From CAZWRV01 sp964636325 (GTDB taxonomy: Bacteria > Verrucomicrobiota > Lentisphaeria > Victivallales > GWF2-50-93): a stretch of 64,000 bases of DNA. Both the position numbers and the translations under genes were made by a program. The notes under the pieces are model-generated. The model saw nothing but the letters and a program-made list of their open reading frames with translations, was not told where the DNA came from and ran no database searches. Of this stretch, positions 8,743-16,800 are shown in pieces (positions within the stretch are counted from its first letter, which is position 1; each line of letters starts with the position of its first letter). The stretch spans positions 3,550 through 67,549 of the forward strand of contig CAZWRV010000026.1 of NCBI GenBank assembly GCA_964636325.1, given 5' to 3'.

Positions 8743-10017
8743 CTAGTAGAGGTTGTGGATCACTCCGGCGGCATCCTTATACACCAGCCTGCTTTGCGTC
8801 TTCGAATAATATATGCTGTTTTCAGGCGCGTCGCCATCCTCCGAGGAGACGGGCTGGATGAAACCCGATCCCGTTATCATCGTGGTTCCACCTATGCGCA
8901 GGTTGCCCTGCAGATAAGTGTCGGATACGTTGCTGCCCAGCGTGACAGTATTGGAGCCGTTGCCCTTCGTGTCGCTTCCAATCACGGTTTCATTTATGTC
9001 ACTGTCGGCTTTGACGTCCGCATTATACCCGACAAGCGTATTGTTTGTCCCGGTCTTCAAAGTGTAACCCGCACGGAAGCCGAGAGACGTGTTGGCGTCC
9101 CCTGTGCTATTGTATAGGGCTTGAAAGCCCAAAGCGCTGTTGAAGGCGGCTGTTTTGTTAAAGACGATGGCCTCATACCCAACTCCAGTATTCCCGAAGC
9201 CTGATGTATTGTTTGCCAAGGCGCCGGCGCCGACCGCCGTATTTTGATCGCCTCCACTATTATAGGAAAGAGTATTAAAGCCGAGGGCGGTATTGCCCAT
9301 CCCTATCTTATTTGAAAATAAAGCATCCAACCCGAGCGCAGTGTTCATAATTCCTTCATTGCCTGTATTATGTTCAATGTATTCTCCGCCATTTCCCACT
9401 ATGAGATTTCCATAGCAGGTGCCTTTTCCGTAATTCAACACTTTTCCAGAGCCAAGGTAGAAAGAGCCCGAGTTCGCAACCGTAAGCGCTGTGAATGTCC
9501 CGGCCGCGGCCGTAGTGGCTCCGATTTCGGTTCCGTCCACAGCCCCCCCGGTGATCGCCACATTGCCTGCATCTTGGACGGCCATGGATTTCAATCCTAG
9601 GTTTGCTCTCGCATCAGTGTCGTTTGTTGCGCCCGTTCCTCCATTGGCTACAGGCACAACGCCCTGAGCCGCTCCTATGAACTTCCACGAAGGCGTGGCC
9701 GTAGTGCTGGTATTGTAGTAAAACCCCTGCGTGCCGTCGGTCTGGTAGACGAGCAGCCCTTGGGCCGGTCCGCCGTTGAGATCCCCGGTCGCATTTATAA
9801 GCCCTCCGGGCTGCCCAGGCGTCGTTCTCTGTGCCTCTGTAATTCGCGGGATCAACAGGCCCTTTCCATTGCCGGTTGCGGGGGATGCCACGTCAAGCAT
9901 GGCATTGGCGTTCGGATTCGATCCGTCGGAGTTGATTCCGACGCTCTGGGGGTAAATTTTAGGCGCAGCGCCCACAAGAAGCCCGCCGACGCACACCAGC
10001 ATCCAATACCTTTTCAT
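8743..10017 (-). CDS. Secreted fibre-like protein with tail-fibre and YadA-head-type repeats
   Basis: A 424-residue protein with a signal peptide (MKRYWMLVCVGGLLVGAAP), strong ribosome binding site GGAGGTGG before the start, and a mosaic make-up. Residues about 25-110 include GLLIPRITEAQR and GLLVYQTDG...GFYYN, as in many secreted fibre proteins; about 125-170 contains GGTGATNDTDARANLGL and AVQDAGNVAITGGAVDG, typical of phage tail fibres; about 220-345 has repeats of the NTALGxxAL / NTAVGAGAL / NSALGFQAL type that form left-handed beta-rolls in trimeric YadA-like heads. The end (MITGSGFIQPVSSEDGDAP to VYKDAAGVIHNLY) is a typical fibre C-terminus. No S74 chaperone domain and no YadA anchor is present. 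Probably a trimeric extracellular fibre; not prophage, because there are no phage genes nearby. Confidence 0.75.
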   Translation of the reverse strand: MKRYWMLVCVGGLLVGAAPKIYPQSVGINSDGSNPNANAMLDVASPATGNGKGLLIPRITEAQRTTPGQPGGLINATGDLNGGPAQGLLVYQTDGTQGFYYNTSTTATPSWKFIGAAQGVVPVANGGTGATNDTDARANLGLKSMAVQDAGNVAITGGAVDGTEIGATTAAAGTFTALTVANSGSFYLGSGKVLNYGKGTCYGNLIVGNGGEYIEHNTGNEGIMNTALGLDALFSNKIGMGNTALGFNTLSYNSGGDQNTAVGAGALANNTSGFGNTGVGYEAIVFNKTAAFNSALGFQALYNSTGDANTSLGFRAGYTLKTGTNNTLVGYNADVKADSDINETVIGSDTKGNGSNTVTLGSNVSDTYLQGNLRIGGTTMITGSGFIQPVSSEDGDAPENSIYYSKTQSRLVYKDAAGVIHNLY

Positions 10018-10149
10018 CCTGCCACCTCCAAAAATTTATTTTAACGCTTTTATGCTTCGAATCCTGCCGAAACCTTTCGGCACCTCATGATCTCCGCCGG
10101 ATCATCAGGCATCGATCGCGGCTTATAAAATTAACAAATCCATTATTGG

Positions 10150-10227
10150 ATTGACATTTGTAGCCACGGCTTTATGAGCCGTGAGCGCCTCATGCAATGA
10201 GGCGGCTAGATGCCAAGTTGTGTCAAT
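10150..10227. repeat. Cruciform-type repeat: outer stem with two hairpins
   Basis: Outer stem ATTGACA (10150-10156) pairs with TGTCAAT (10221-10227); an inner closing stem TAGC/GCTA (10061-10064 plus 100, i.e. 10161-10164, and 10205-10208) surrounds two perfect hairpins, CACGGCT-AGCCGTG (10165-10183) and CGCCTCAT-ATGAGGCG (10186-10204). This is a textbook four-way junction layout and has the same architecture as the repeats at 39423 and 42252 although the arm sequences are different. Confidence 0.8.
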
Positions 10228-10266
10228 TCTATTACAGGACTATTAGTAACCTTACACTGAAAGCAT

Positions 10267-10971
10267 TCACGTCCCCTCCCTGCAGACGGCGCCGGCGGCG
10301 AGGACTGCGAGTCCGGCGGCTGCGGCGGTTTCGGTCCGCAGGGTCCATCCGCCGATCTTAAGAGGGATGAATCCCTTTTCGAGCATCTGTGCGGACTCCT
10401 CGCCGGTGAATCCGCCTTCCGGGCCGACGAACCATGCCGCGGACTTGAGAGCCGGAATATGATTCTTGCCGGAAGCGGGCGACGTGTCTCCGAAAAAGCA
10501 AGTCATTCCGGAGTTCCGGGCCCTTGACGCGGCAGAAGCCAGCTCTTCGACATCGTTGAGGATGGGCAGATATGGATTCTGCGACTGCTTGCACGCCTCT
10601 ACAAGGTGCCGCCGCCAGCGGTCCGGGGCCGTATCAGGCCTTGAGACCGAATTCCGGCACAATATTGGAGTTATCGTCCTGACGCCGAGTTCGGTGCACT
10701 GGGCCAGGATCACGTCCATCCTTCCTCTTATGTGAGGCGGAGATACGAAAAGATGAAGCTCCGGGCATGGCTGCGGGAGGAGCCGCCTTCCCTCGATGAG
10801 GAGACCTGCGGACTTAACAAGCGCGGTAGCCACGGTCCCCGCGCCGTCGATCAGCAAAACCTTGTCCCCTTCGCATTTCCTCAGAGATCCGAAGAGATGT
10901 TTGCGCTCCCGCTCTTCCAGCTCGACCGAGTATCCCGGCTCTTTTATTTCAGGGCAGAAGAAAGTCCGCAT
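10267..10971 (-). CDS. rsmE: 16S rRNA (uracil-1498 N3)-methyltransferase RsmE
   Basis: A 234-residue SPOUT-class methyltransferase that methylates N3 of U1498 in 16S rRNA using S-adenosylmethionine. The N-terminal PUA-like part contains HLFGSLRKCEGDKVLLIDG; the trefoil-knot SAM site is visible as WFVGPEGGFTGEES (about 180-193) and IGGWTLRTETAAAAGLAVL (about 208-226), the two hallmark motifs of RsmE. Length is in the normal family range (about 230-250). It stands alone on the minus strand, flanked by repeat-filled gaps on both sides, with no operon partner. Confidence 0.93.
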   Translation of the reverse strand: MRTFFCPEIKEPGYSVELEERERKHLFGSLRKCEGDKVLLIDGAGTVATALVKSAGLLIEGRRLLPQPCPELHLFVSPPHIRGRMDVILAQCTELGVRTITPILCRNSVSRPDTAPDRWRRHLVEACKQSQNPYLPILNDVEELASAASRARNSGMTCFFGDTSPASGKNHIPALKSAAWFVGPEGGFTGEESAQMLEKGFIPLKIGGWTLRTETAAAAGLAVLAAGAVCREGT

Positions 10972-11084
10972 GCGGATATCCGTTGTTTATCAAAATATAC
11001 TGTCTGCGCTTATTTTTCGCAAAATGATTTTTATTATTCGGCAAGCCGGGGTATCTTATGGCGATGGAGGTGAATGCAAAACTG

Positions 11085-11240
11085 AGTTTTGCCGCGTTAG
11101 GTCGCGTTCCGCGTCCAATGCGGTCACGCGACATCCAAGGTGTCGGGTGTCAGGTTTCAGCAAATCTGGGATAAAGCAAGGGAGGGCAGCTTTTTCCTGC
11201 CGACACCTGAACACCGCCAATTGCAGGCTGTTGCAATTGG
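11085..11240. repeat. Intergenic hairpin repeat, CAGGTG-type
   Basis: Fills most of the 302-bp gap between rsmE and the pyrophosphorylase gene. The palindrome GCAAAACTGAGTTTTGC lies at about 11075-11092. Around 11133-11215 CGGGTGTCAGG and CCTGCCGACACCTGAACACC form an imperfect long hairpin resembling 1879-1933. It ends with a perfect 9-bp hairpin CCAATTGCA/TGCAATTGG (11217-11240) that finishes 33 bases before the next start codon. Confidence 0.65.
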
Positions 11241-11273
11241 CTCGATCATCTCAATATAATCACCGGGGGCAAT

Positions 11274-12692
11274 ATGGACGACAAGGCGTTCAAGCTGCTG
11301 AGGGCGTACGGCCAGCAGCATATTATTGACTTTCTGGAGGAACTCGACGCCGAGCACGCCGCCAATCTCAAACGGCAGATCGAGGAGATCGACTGGACTT
11401 CCATGAACCTGCTCATCAAGGACTTCGTCCTGAAACGTCCCGAGACTAAAATTCCGTCGGACATCAGGCCGTCGCCCTTTTTCAAGGCGGAACCAGACGG
11501 CCTGGCCCAGTCGGAATACTACCACAAGGCATGGATGGAGGGCGCGAGGCTCATCCGCACCGGAAAGATCGCCCTGCTAACCGTCGCCGGCGGACAGGGA
11601 ACGCGCCTCGGATTCGACGGACCGAAAGGCAAATTCCCGATAACCCCGGTCAAGAAGAAGACGCTGTTCCAGTATTTCGCGGAGAGGATAAGCCGCATCG
11701 CGAAGAAGCACGGGACCGAATTCAAGTGGCTTATAATGACCAGCCCCGCCAACGACAAGGCCACGAGAAGCTATTTCGCAGAGAACCGATGGTTCGGGAT
11801 GAAGCCCGGCAACGTCATATTCTTCGTCCAGGGCATGATGCCGGTGGTCGGGCTCGACGGCAGGATACTTCTTGAGACGACCTCGTCGCTGGCGCTGGCG
11901 CCCAACGGCCACGGCGGCACCCTTCTCGCGCTCAGGAAATGCGGCGTCATCGACCGCCTGAAGGCCGAGGGGATACAGCACATATCCTACTTCCAGGTCG
12001 ACAACCCTCTTGTATGCCCTGCCGATCCCCTTTTCATCGGTCTTCACGCGCTGGAGAATTCGGAGATGAGCTCTCGCGCGCTGATAAAGACCGGCCCGCA
12101 TGAGAAGCTCGGCAACTTCTGCATCGCCGACGGCAAGCCGGCGATCATAGAATACAGCGACATGCCGGACGAACTGGCCGAGATGAAGGACGGGAAGGGC
12201 GAGCTGCTGTTCAAGGTAGGAAGCCCGGCCATACATGTCTTCAGCACCGCCTTCATCGACCGCCTGACCGCCGGAGGCAAGTTCAGCCTTCCGCTGCACC
12301 GCGCGGAGAAGAAAGTCCCGTTCATCGACAGGAGCGGAGAGCTGATCAGGCCTGACAGTCCGAACGCGGTCAAACTTGAGACGTTCATCTTCGACGCGCT
12401 CCCGATGGCCAGGAAGACAGTAATCCTCGAAGCCAAACGCGAGGAGGAGTTTTCCCCGGTCAAGAACCCTGACGGGGTAGATTCGGTGGAGAGCTGCCGG
12501 AGGATGCTTATGGAGCGGGATGTCCGCTGGCTCAAGGCGGCCGGAGTCCAGGTGCCTTCACGCGAAGATGGAAGCCCCGCCTGTACCATCGAGCTCTCCC
12601 CGCTGTCGTTCTGCGAGGCCGAAGACGTGGCCCAGCGGTTCAAGGCGAACAAGCCGTCCTTCGAGGCCGGAAAGGAATATTACATCCAATGA
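11274..12692 (+). CDS. UAP1-like UDP-sugar pyrophosphorylase (UDPGP family)
   Basis: A 472-residue cytoplasmic nucleotidyltransferase of the eukaryotic-type UDPGP family. The nucleotide-binding loop VAGGQGTRLGFDGPKGKFPI (about 104-123) is closer to eukaryotic UDP-N-acetylhexosamine pyrophosphorylase (LAGGQGTRLG..PKG) than to UTP-glucose-1-phosphate uridylyltransferase (NGGLGT). Further family blocks are SPLAxN-like PNGHGGTLLALRKCGVI (about 220-236), YFQVDNPLVCPADP (about 242-255) and the late FIFDALPMARKTVILE. It likely joins UTP and GlcNAc-1-P (or another hexose-1-P) to give the UDP-sugar used for cell-wall or surface glycans, and thus may complement GlmS encoded further along. It starts at 11274 just after a hairpin repeat and is translationally coupled to the next small gene by an ATGA overlap. 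Substrate not proven. Confidence 0.85.
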   Translation: MDDKAFKLLRAYGQQHIIDFLEELDAEHAANLKRQIEEIDWTSMNLLIKDFVLKRPETKIPSDIRPSPFFKAEPDGLAQSEYYHKAWMEGARLIRTGKIALLTVAGGQGTRLGFDGPKGKFPITPVKKKTLFQYFAERISRIAKKHGTEFKWLIMTSPANDKATRSYFAENRWFGMKPGNVIFFVQGMMPVVGLDGRILLETTSSLALAPNGHGGTLLALRKCGVIDRLKAEGIQHISYFQVDNPLVCPADPLFIGLHALENSEMSSRALIKTGPHEKLGNFCIADGKPAIIEYSDMPDELAEMKDGKGELLFKVGSPAIHVFSTAFIDRLTAGGKFSLPLHRAEKKVPFIDRSGELIRPDSPNAVKLETFIFDALPMARKTVILEAKREEEFSPVKNPDGVDSVESCRRMLMERDVRWLKAAGVQVPSREDGSPACTIELSPLSFCEAEDVAQRFKANKPSFEAGKEYYIQ

Positions 12693-13027
12693 ACAGGATC
12701 ATAAAAGTCGCCACGGCAGACATCTGCGTCGATCCGAAGGACGCGGCGGCCATGATCACGGCCGCCGCAAGGAGGAATCCGCCGATGAGGGCGACCGGGC
12801 TCTGCGAGACATCCAAGGACGTGCTGCTGGTATGCATGGAGGAGGCCGACGACGCCGGCGGACTGGAATATGTCTTCGCCCCCTTCCCTTCGTCTGACGA
12901 CGATGAGATGGCGGGGGAGATAAGCGCAAGATACCATGCGGGCTTCAGCACGGTCGGCAGCTTCAGGATCAACGATTCTGCCTGGGGGCTCTTCGCCTAT
13001 GCCAGGCCCGGCGGGAAGGCATGGTGA
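12689..13027 (+). CDS. Hypothetical protein coupled to the UDP-sugar pyrophosphorylase
   Basis: A 112-residue soluble protein whose ATG overlaps the stop of the upstream gene (ATGA), so the two should be translationally coupled. No signal peptide, membrane segment or known domain is recognised. Its sequence is mixed alpha/beta, with MITAAARRNPPMRATGLCETS and an acidic centre (PSSDDDEM). Codon use and GC content match the neighbours, which argues that it is a real gene. Function unknown; a role next to nucleotide-sugar synthesis is only suggested by position. Confidence 0.65.
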   Translation: MNRIIKVATADICVDPKDAAAMITAAARRNPPMRATGLCETSKDVLLVCMEEADDAGGLEYVFAPFPSSDDDEMAGEISARYHAGFSTVGSFRINDSAWGLFAYARPGGKAW

Positions 13028-13030
13028 ATG

Positions 13031-13189
13031 TCCAATCCGCCCAGGCGGACTGGAAAACGATGGTCGAGCATCATAGGAGTGGCTGCCTCCGGTGACCGCA
13101 GTTTTGCCGGGGAGAAACTTGAATTGGCGCAGGTATTCTTGCCTGCGGAATCGCAGACAGGAATGTCTGCGTTACTTGAGGCAAGTTTC
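13031..13189. repeat. Composite intergenic repeat with three hairpin modules
   Basis: After the coupled small gene come TCCA-a-TCCGCC/GGCGGA-c-TGGA (13031-13054), then on the reverse strand the CAAAACTGCGG...CACTCCTAT module (13067-13110). An outer 8-bp stem GAAACTTG/CAAGTTTC (13114-13121, 13182-13189) encloses the double hairpin CGCAGGTA-TGCCTGCG (13128-13147) and CGCAGACA-TGTCTGCG (13152-13171). The second hairpin and the GGAA loop are shared with 42252-42307 in swapped order. Confidence 0.8.
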
Positions 13190-13212
13190 AGAGCGGCCGT
13201 CCGGCGGCATGC

Positions 13213-13560
13213 TCATCCTTCCGTATTATCCTGCCGCCCGTCAGGTTTATCCTGCTGTTCTCCGGCCTTCTCCTGCTGCGCGGCGGCCTTTTTCTGCTGG
13301 AGCTCTTTTTCCTTCTCCTGCTGTTCGGCCTTCCTCTTCATGTACTGCTCCTGCTCGCGGTTTGGTATCCGGACGAGATAATAGACTATCGATCCGAGCA
13401 GGGGCACGAAGATGAGTATGAAAAGCCAGATGTTCTTTTCATCCCCAGCCGCAGTCTCCTTCGTGGCGCAGTCGTAGATAGTCCACATCCAGAACAGCAG
13501 AGCCAGCATGGTTCCGATGAGGATCAGATACGGCAGCGTCTTGAATATCAGAAGGTCCAT
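13213..13560 (-). CDS. Small membrane protein with PLDc_N-like region and Q/K-rich tail
   Basis: A 115-residue protein with two membrane segments: about 6-28 (TLPYLILIGTMLALLFWMW) and about 43-63 (IWLFILIFVPLLGSIVYYLV), separated by TIYDCATKETAAGDEKN. The pattern W-x-IYDC...D+N+WLFI-x-FVPLLGSIVYYL is that of the N-terminal PLDc_N domain of cardiolipin synthases and of small stand-alone proteins. The last 50 residues are rich in Q, E and K (EQQEKEKELQQKKAAAQQEK) and probably form a cytoplasmic coiled coil or disordered tail. Function unknown. It is flanked by repeats on both sides, with no operon partner. Confidence 0.75.
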   Translation of the reverse strand: MDLLIFKTLPYLILIGTMLALLFWMWTIYDCATKETAAGDEKNIWLFILIFVPLLGSIVYYLVRIPNREQEQYMKRKAEQQEKEKELQQKKAAAQQEKAGEQQDKPDGRQDNTEG

Positions 13561-13734
13561 GTGTTAAATCGCTTTAATTCTTTGTTATAAGAATGAAAAG
13601 GATTTAAAGATACAATCGATTGTCTCCTTTGCAAGCAGGAGAAGAAGTCCGTCCGAAGAGAAAGTCATGTGGGACATCCTGATCCTTGGAATTTTAAAAT
13701 GTGGCGAAACAGCGCCCCCTGGAAGGTGTTTCAG

Positions 13735-13824
13735 TTCAGATTTCCGGCTCCCCGCGCTGAAAAGCCGCAAGTGCATTCCCCACGGTTTTCAGCCACTTCA
13801 TAAAGGTGGGCAAGGAAATCTGAA
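13735..13824. repeat. TTCAGATTTCC inverted repeat abutting a stop codon
   Basis: Perfect 11-bp arms TTCAGATTTCC (13735-13745) and GGAAATCTGAA (13814-13824) enclose 68 bases. The right arm ends two bases from the stop codon (13826-13828) of the giant protease gene, so it would form the first structure in that mRNA's 3' region. The same arm motif occurs next to the ferredoxin stop (46774-46784) and after glmS (about 45154). Confidence 0.75.
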
Positions 13825-13825
13825 A

Positions 13826-16800
13826 CTACTTGAGCGGATAGGTCATGGTCGTCCTTGAGCTGCCGCGGAGGCGCGAACCGCTTTCGTATCCGGAGACACG
13901 GAGTATCAGGTCGGTCGCGGGCGAGCTGAAGAAGTCTCCGTAGAGCGAGTCGGCGCCGGAAATCCTGAAGGACCATGCGCCCTTGGCCATTTCAAGTTTC
14001 AGCGTCGATTTCATTGTTCCGGAAAGCGATTCGGCGCGGTATGAGCCGGTTCCCTTCTTAATCAGTGAAGGGAAGTCGAACTTGCGGCCGTTGACTGACA
14101 CCGAGGCCTTTTCCCCGGCGGGATCCCCTGAAATCCCGCCCAGCGCGCCGCCGGACACTGAGAAGGCGTCCTTGCCGGACTTGTAGCTGCAGGATTTTCC
14201 GGATGAGGCCGTGACGGAGAAAGGTTCGATAGGATTTCCGGAAAGGCCGATGCTCTCAGATGTGCAGCCGGAGCCGAACTTCCACGAGACGGAGCTGTCG
14301 ACAGGAACGGTTCCGCCGAAGAGTTTTCCGCCCATGTCCGCCAGGATGCGGACTGAACCGGCGCCTGAGCCGAGACCGCCGGCCATACTCAGCTTCGAGG
14401 CATTGAGCGACCATCTCCGGACTTCGAAGTCTATCCGGACCGTTATTTTCTCGGGGAGGTTGTTGGACCTGAATGTGTAGGCGCGTCTTGAGCCGGACTT
14501 CTTCATGTCGTAAGTGGCTGCAGTTCCGAGGCTTGAATTTCCTATCAGGAATGAAATAGCGCCTTCCGAGATGTCCGCCTCGGCAATCTCGTATGGCAGG
14601 ACGGCCTTTGAGATGCTGATGGAATCCGCCCGGCTTTTTGAAGAATCGAGCCTTATCTGCAGCTTCGCGATATCCGCATCAAGAATGAAATAGGCCCGGA
14701 GGGCTGTGTCCGAGGACGGCGTAATCTGAGTCTGTTCCGATGAGGGGTCGGCGAGATCGGCCACCCCGGAGACGAGCTCCCATCCAGCGAAAAGGAATCC
14801 CTGGTCCGGCACCGCAGTGACAGTCTGCGGCATTCCTGCGGCGCATACGTAAGCGTTCTCAGGAGATGCCAGGCCGGCGGATGAAGGATAAGATTCAAGA
14901 CTCAGCATCACCGTCTCGGAGGCGGTTATAGAGAAGCTTCCGTCTCCGGTGTCGGCGAATGCGGTTCCATCGGAGCCAGTCCCGTAAAGCCTGACCTTGT
15001 AGTCAGAACCAGGCGTCTTGCCGGCCGGAACCGCCAGTTCGAATCCGCCCGTGTCGGGAACCATCATGCATGCGACTTCGGAGTCGGCGATGCCGCCCTT
15101 GAGGAGTTCCAGCCTCAGTCCGCCGGATACTCCCGACGAGCTCCACTTGACGGGGATTTTCCCGCCGCGGACAAATATCTCCCCGCCGTTAGGTGAAACT
15201 ACGATCAAGGACGCGCCGGAATCATTCGCGAAGTTCGCAGTAATTATTGAATCCCCGAAGACTGTCACGGAGGTCTCAGGTGCTGACGTGTCGGATATTT
15301 CCGCCCCTCCCGAGACCGTCCATATTTTGAAGCTTCTTCCTGCTGGCGGTGCGTCGGCGGCCACGGCCACGGTCGTGCCGGCGGGGCATGTGACGGAAGC
15401 CGCAGCGCTTTCCAGGACGGTTCCTCCGATTATTTCGAGTGTGTATTCGGCGGGCTTGTAAGTCGCGGCGGCGGTCGCGTCGGAGGCGGGCATCCTTACG
15501 GTCGTCACAGGTTTGCCCGGGTCGGCCGCAATCCCTTCAGGCTCGCAGGCCCATAAGTAGAAGACCATCCCTTGCGGTGCCGGATCGGCATAGATGACCG
15601 GGGTGCTGCCTGCGGGATACTTGCCGGTACCGCCGCCGTTGAGGACCGTGAGCAGGTGGCCTTCGAGGTATTGGTAGGATGCAGACACCTCGATGTCCTT
15701 GTCCGGCATGAGCACGGTCGTTTCCGGGGACGACGGATTGGCCAGATATTCCGTCTCCCCTGTCCAGGACGAGAAAACCTTCCCCGACGGCGGAGGGTTC
15801 GCCGATATCGCCACGGCTACGCCCGCGCGATACATGCCGCCGCCGGATCCGCCGTTTACGGTCAGGCGGTATTTGGAGTCGCCGAGGAAGTTCGCCGTCA
15901 CGAGCATGTCCTTAGAGACGTTCGTCAAGGTCAGCGGATTCTCCGTTCCGACATGGCCTCCGGTCCAGCCGCTGAAATAGTATCCCGTGTCCGGAATGGC
16001 CGACACCGGGGAGCAATCCCTCCCGCCGAGCACGGTCTGAGAGCTTTTTCCAGATATCGAGCCGCCTCCTGAGACTCCGAATACGACATTGAAGTCTTTC
16101 AGCGCAGTAATAAGGAGGCTGGATGAGGAAAGCGATCTGCCCCCGACCAGTTCGGCCCCTCCCACGGTGATTGAAAAGTTCGTGTAGTCCCTGTCGAAGT
16201 CCGTTCCGTCGAAAGCCAGCTTCAGGGAGGCGTGAGCTGCGTCCGCATATTCGACGGCCGCAATGGAAAGGCCTGGCGGCGCGTTGTTCAGCGTGAAGTT
16301 CTTAGCGCCAAGCGAGCCGTCGGCGAAGCTCTCGTTCTTCAATACGAGCGAGATCGTCGCGCCGGCCAGCGTAGTTTCGTCGAGCGCCCCGGAAGACGCC
16401 ACGAGGGACGGAACCGGCGCACTACATACGACGATTAGCCTAGGCTTCTGCGCATCAGAGCCGGCGGTCTCCTTGGAGAAGAAGAAATACTTCTGCGAAT
16501 CGGGATGCCTGAACATTATTCCATTGTTGGCTCCGGCAAGCCATGCTTCGACGACGCCAGCGCCGATGTCGAACGATGCGCAGCTCACCCCCGCCTCCTG
16601 AACCCACTGGCATGCCGCGGCAAGCGGATGCTCGCCGCAGTCCGAAAAACTGAAGCTGCCCGCAGCCCATGGCGCCGCGTCCGCGGCGTCCATGAAGTTG
16701 AAATTCGGTTCGTGCCCGTCCGCGTCCGTGTCGTCGTTGTCGCCCTCGGCCCATCCGGACGTGGACAAGGCGTATACGGCGAACGAGGTAGGCATCTGCT

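Noticed and set aside
8743..10017. Prophage remnant
   Set aside because: Only tail-fibre-like words in a secreted protein with a signal peptide; no integrase, capsid or lysis genes nearby.
13028..13381. Plus-strand frame of 117 residues after the coupled small gene
   Set aside because: Translates the hairpin repeats and the reverse of the small membrane protein gene; no ribosome binding site.
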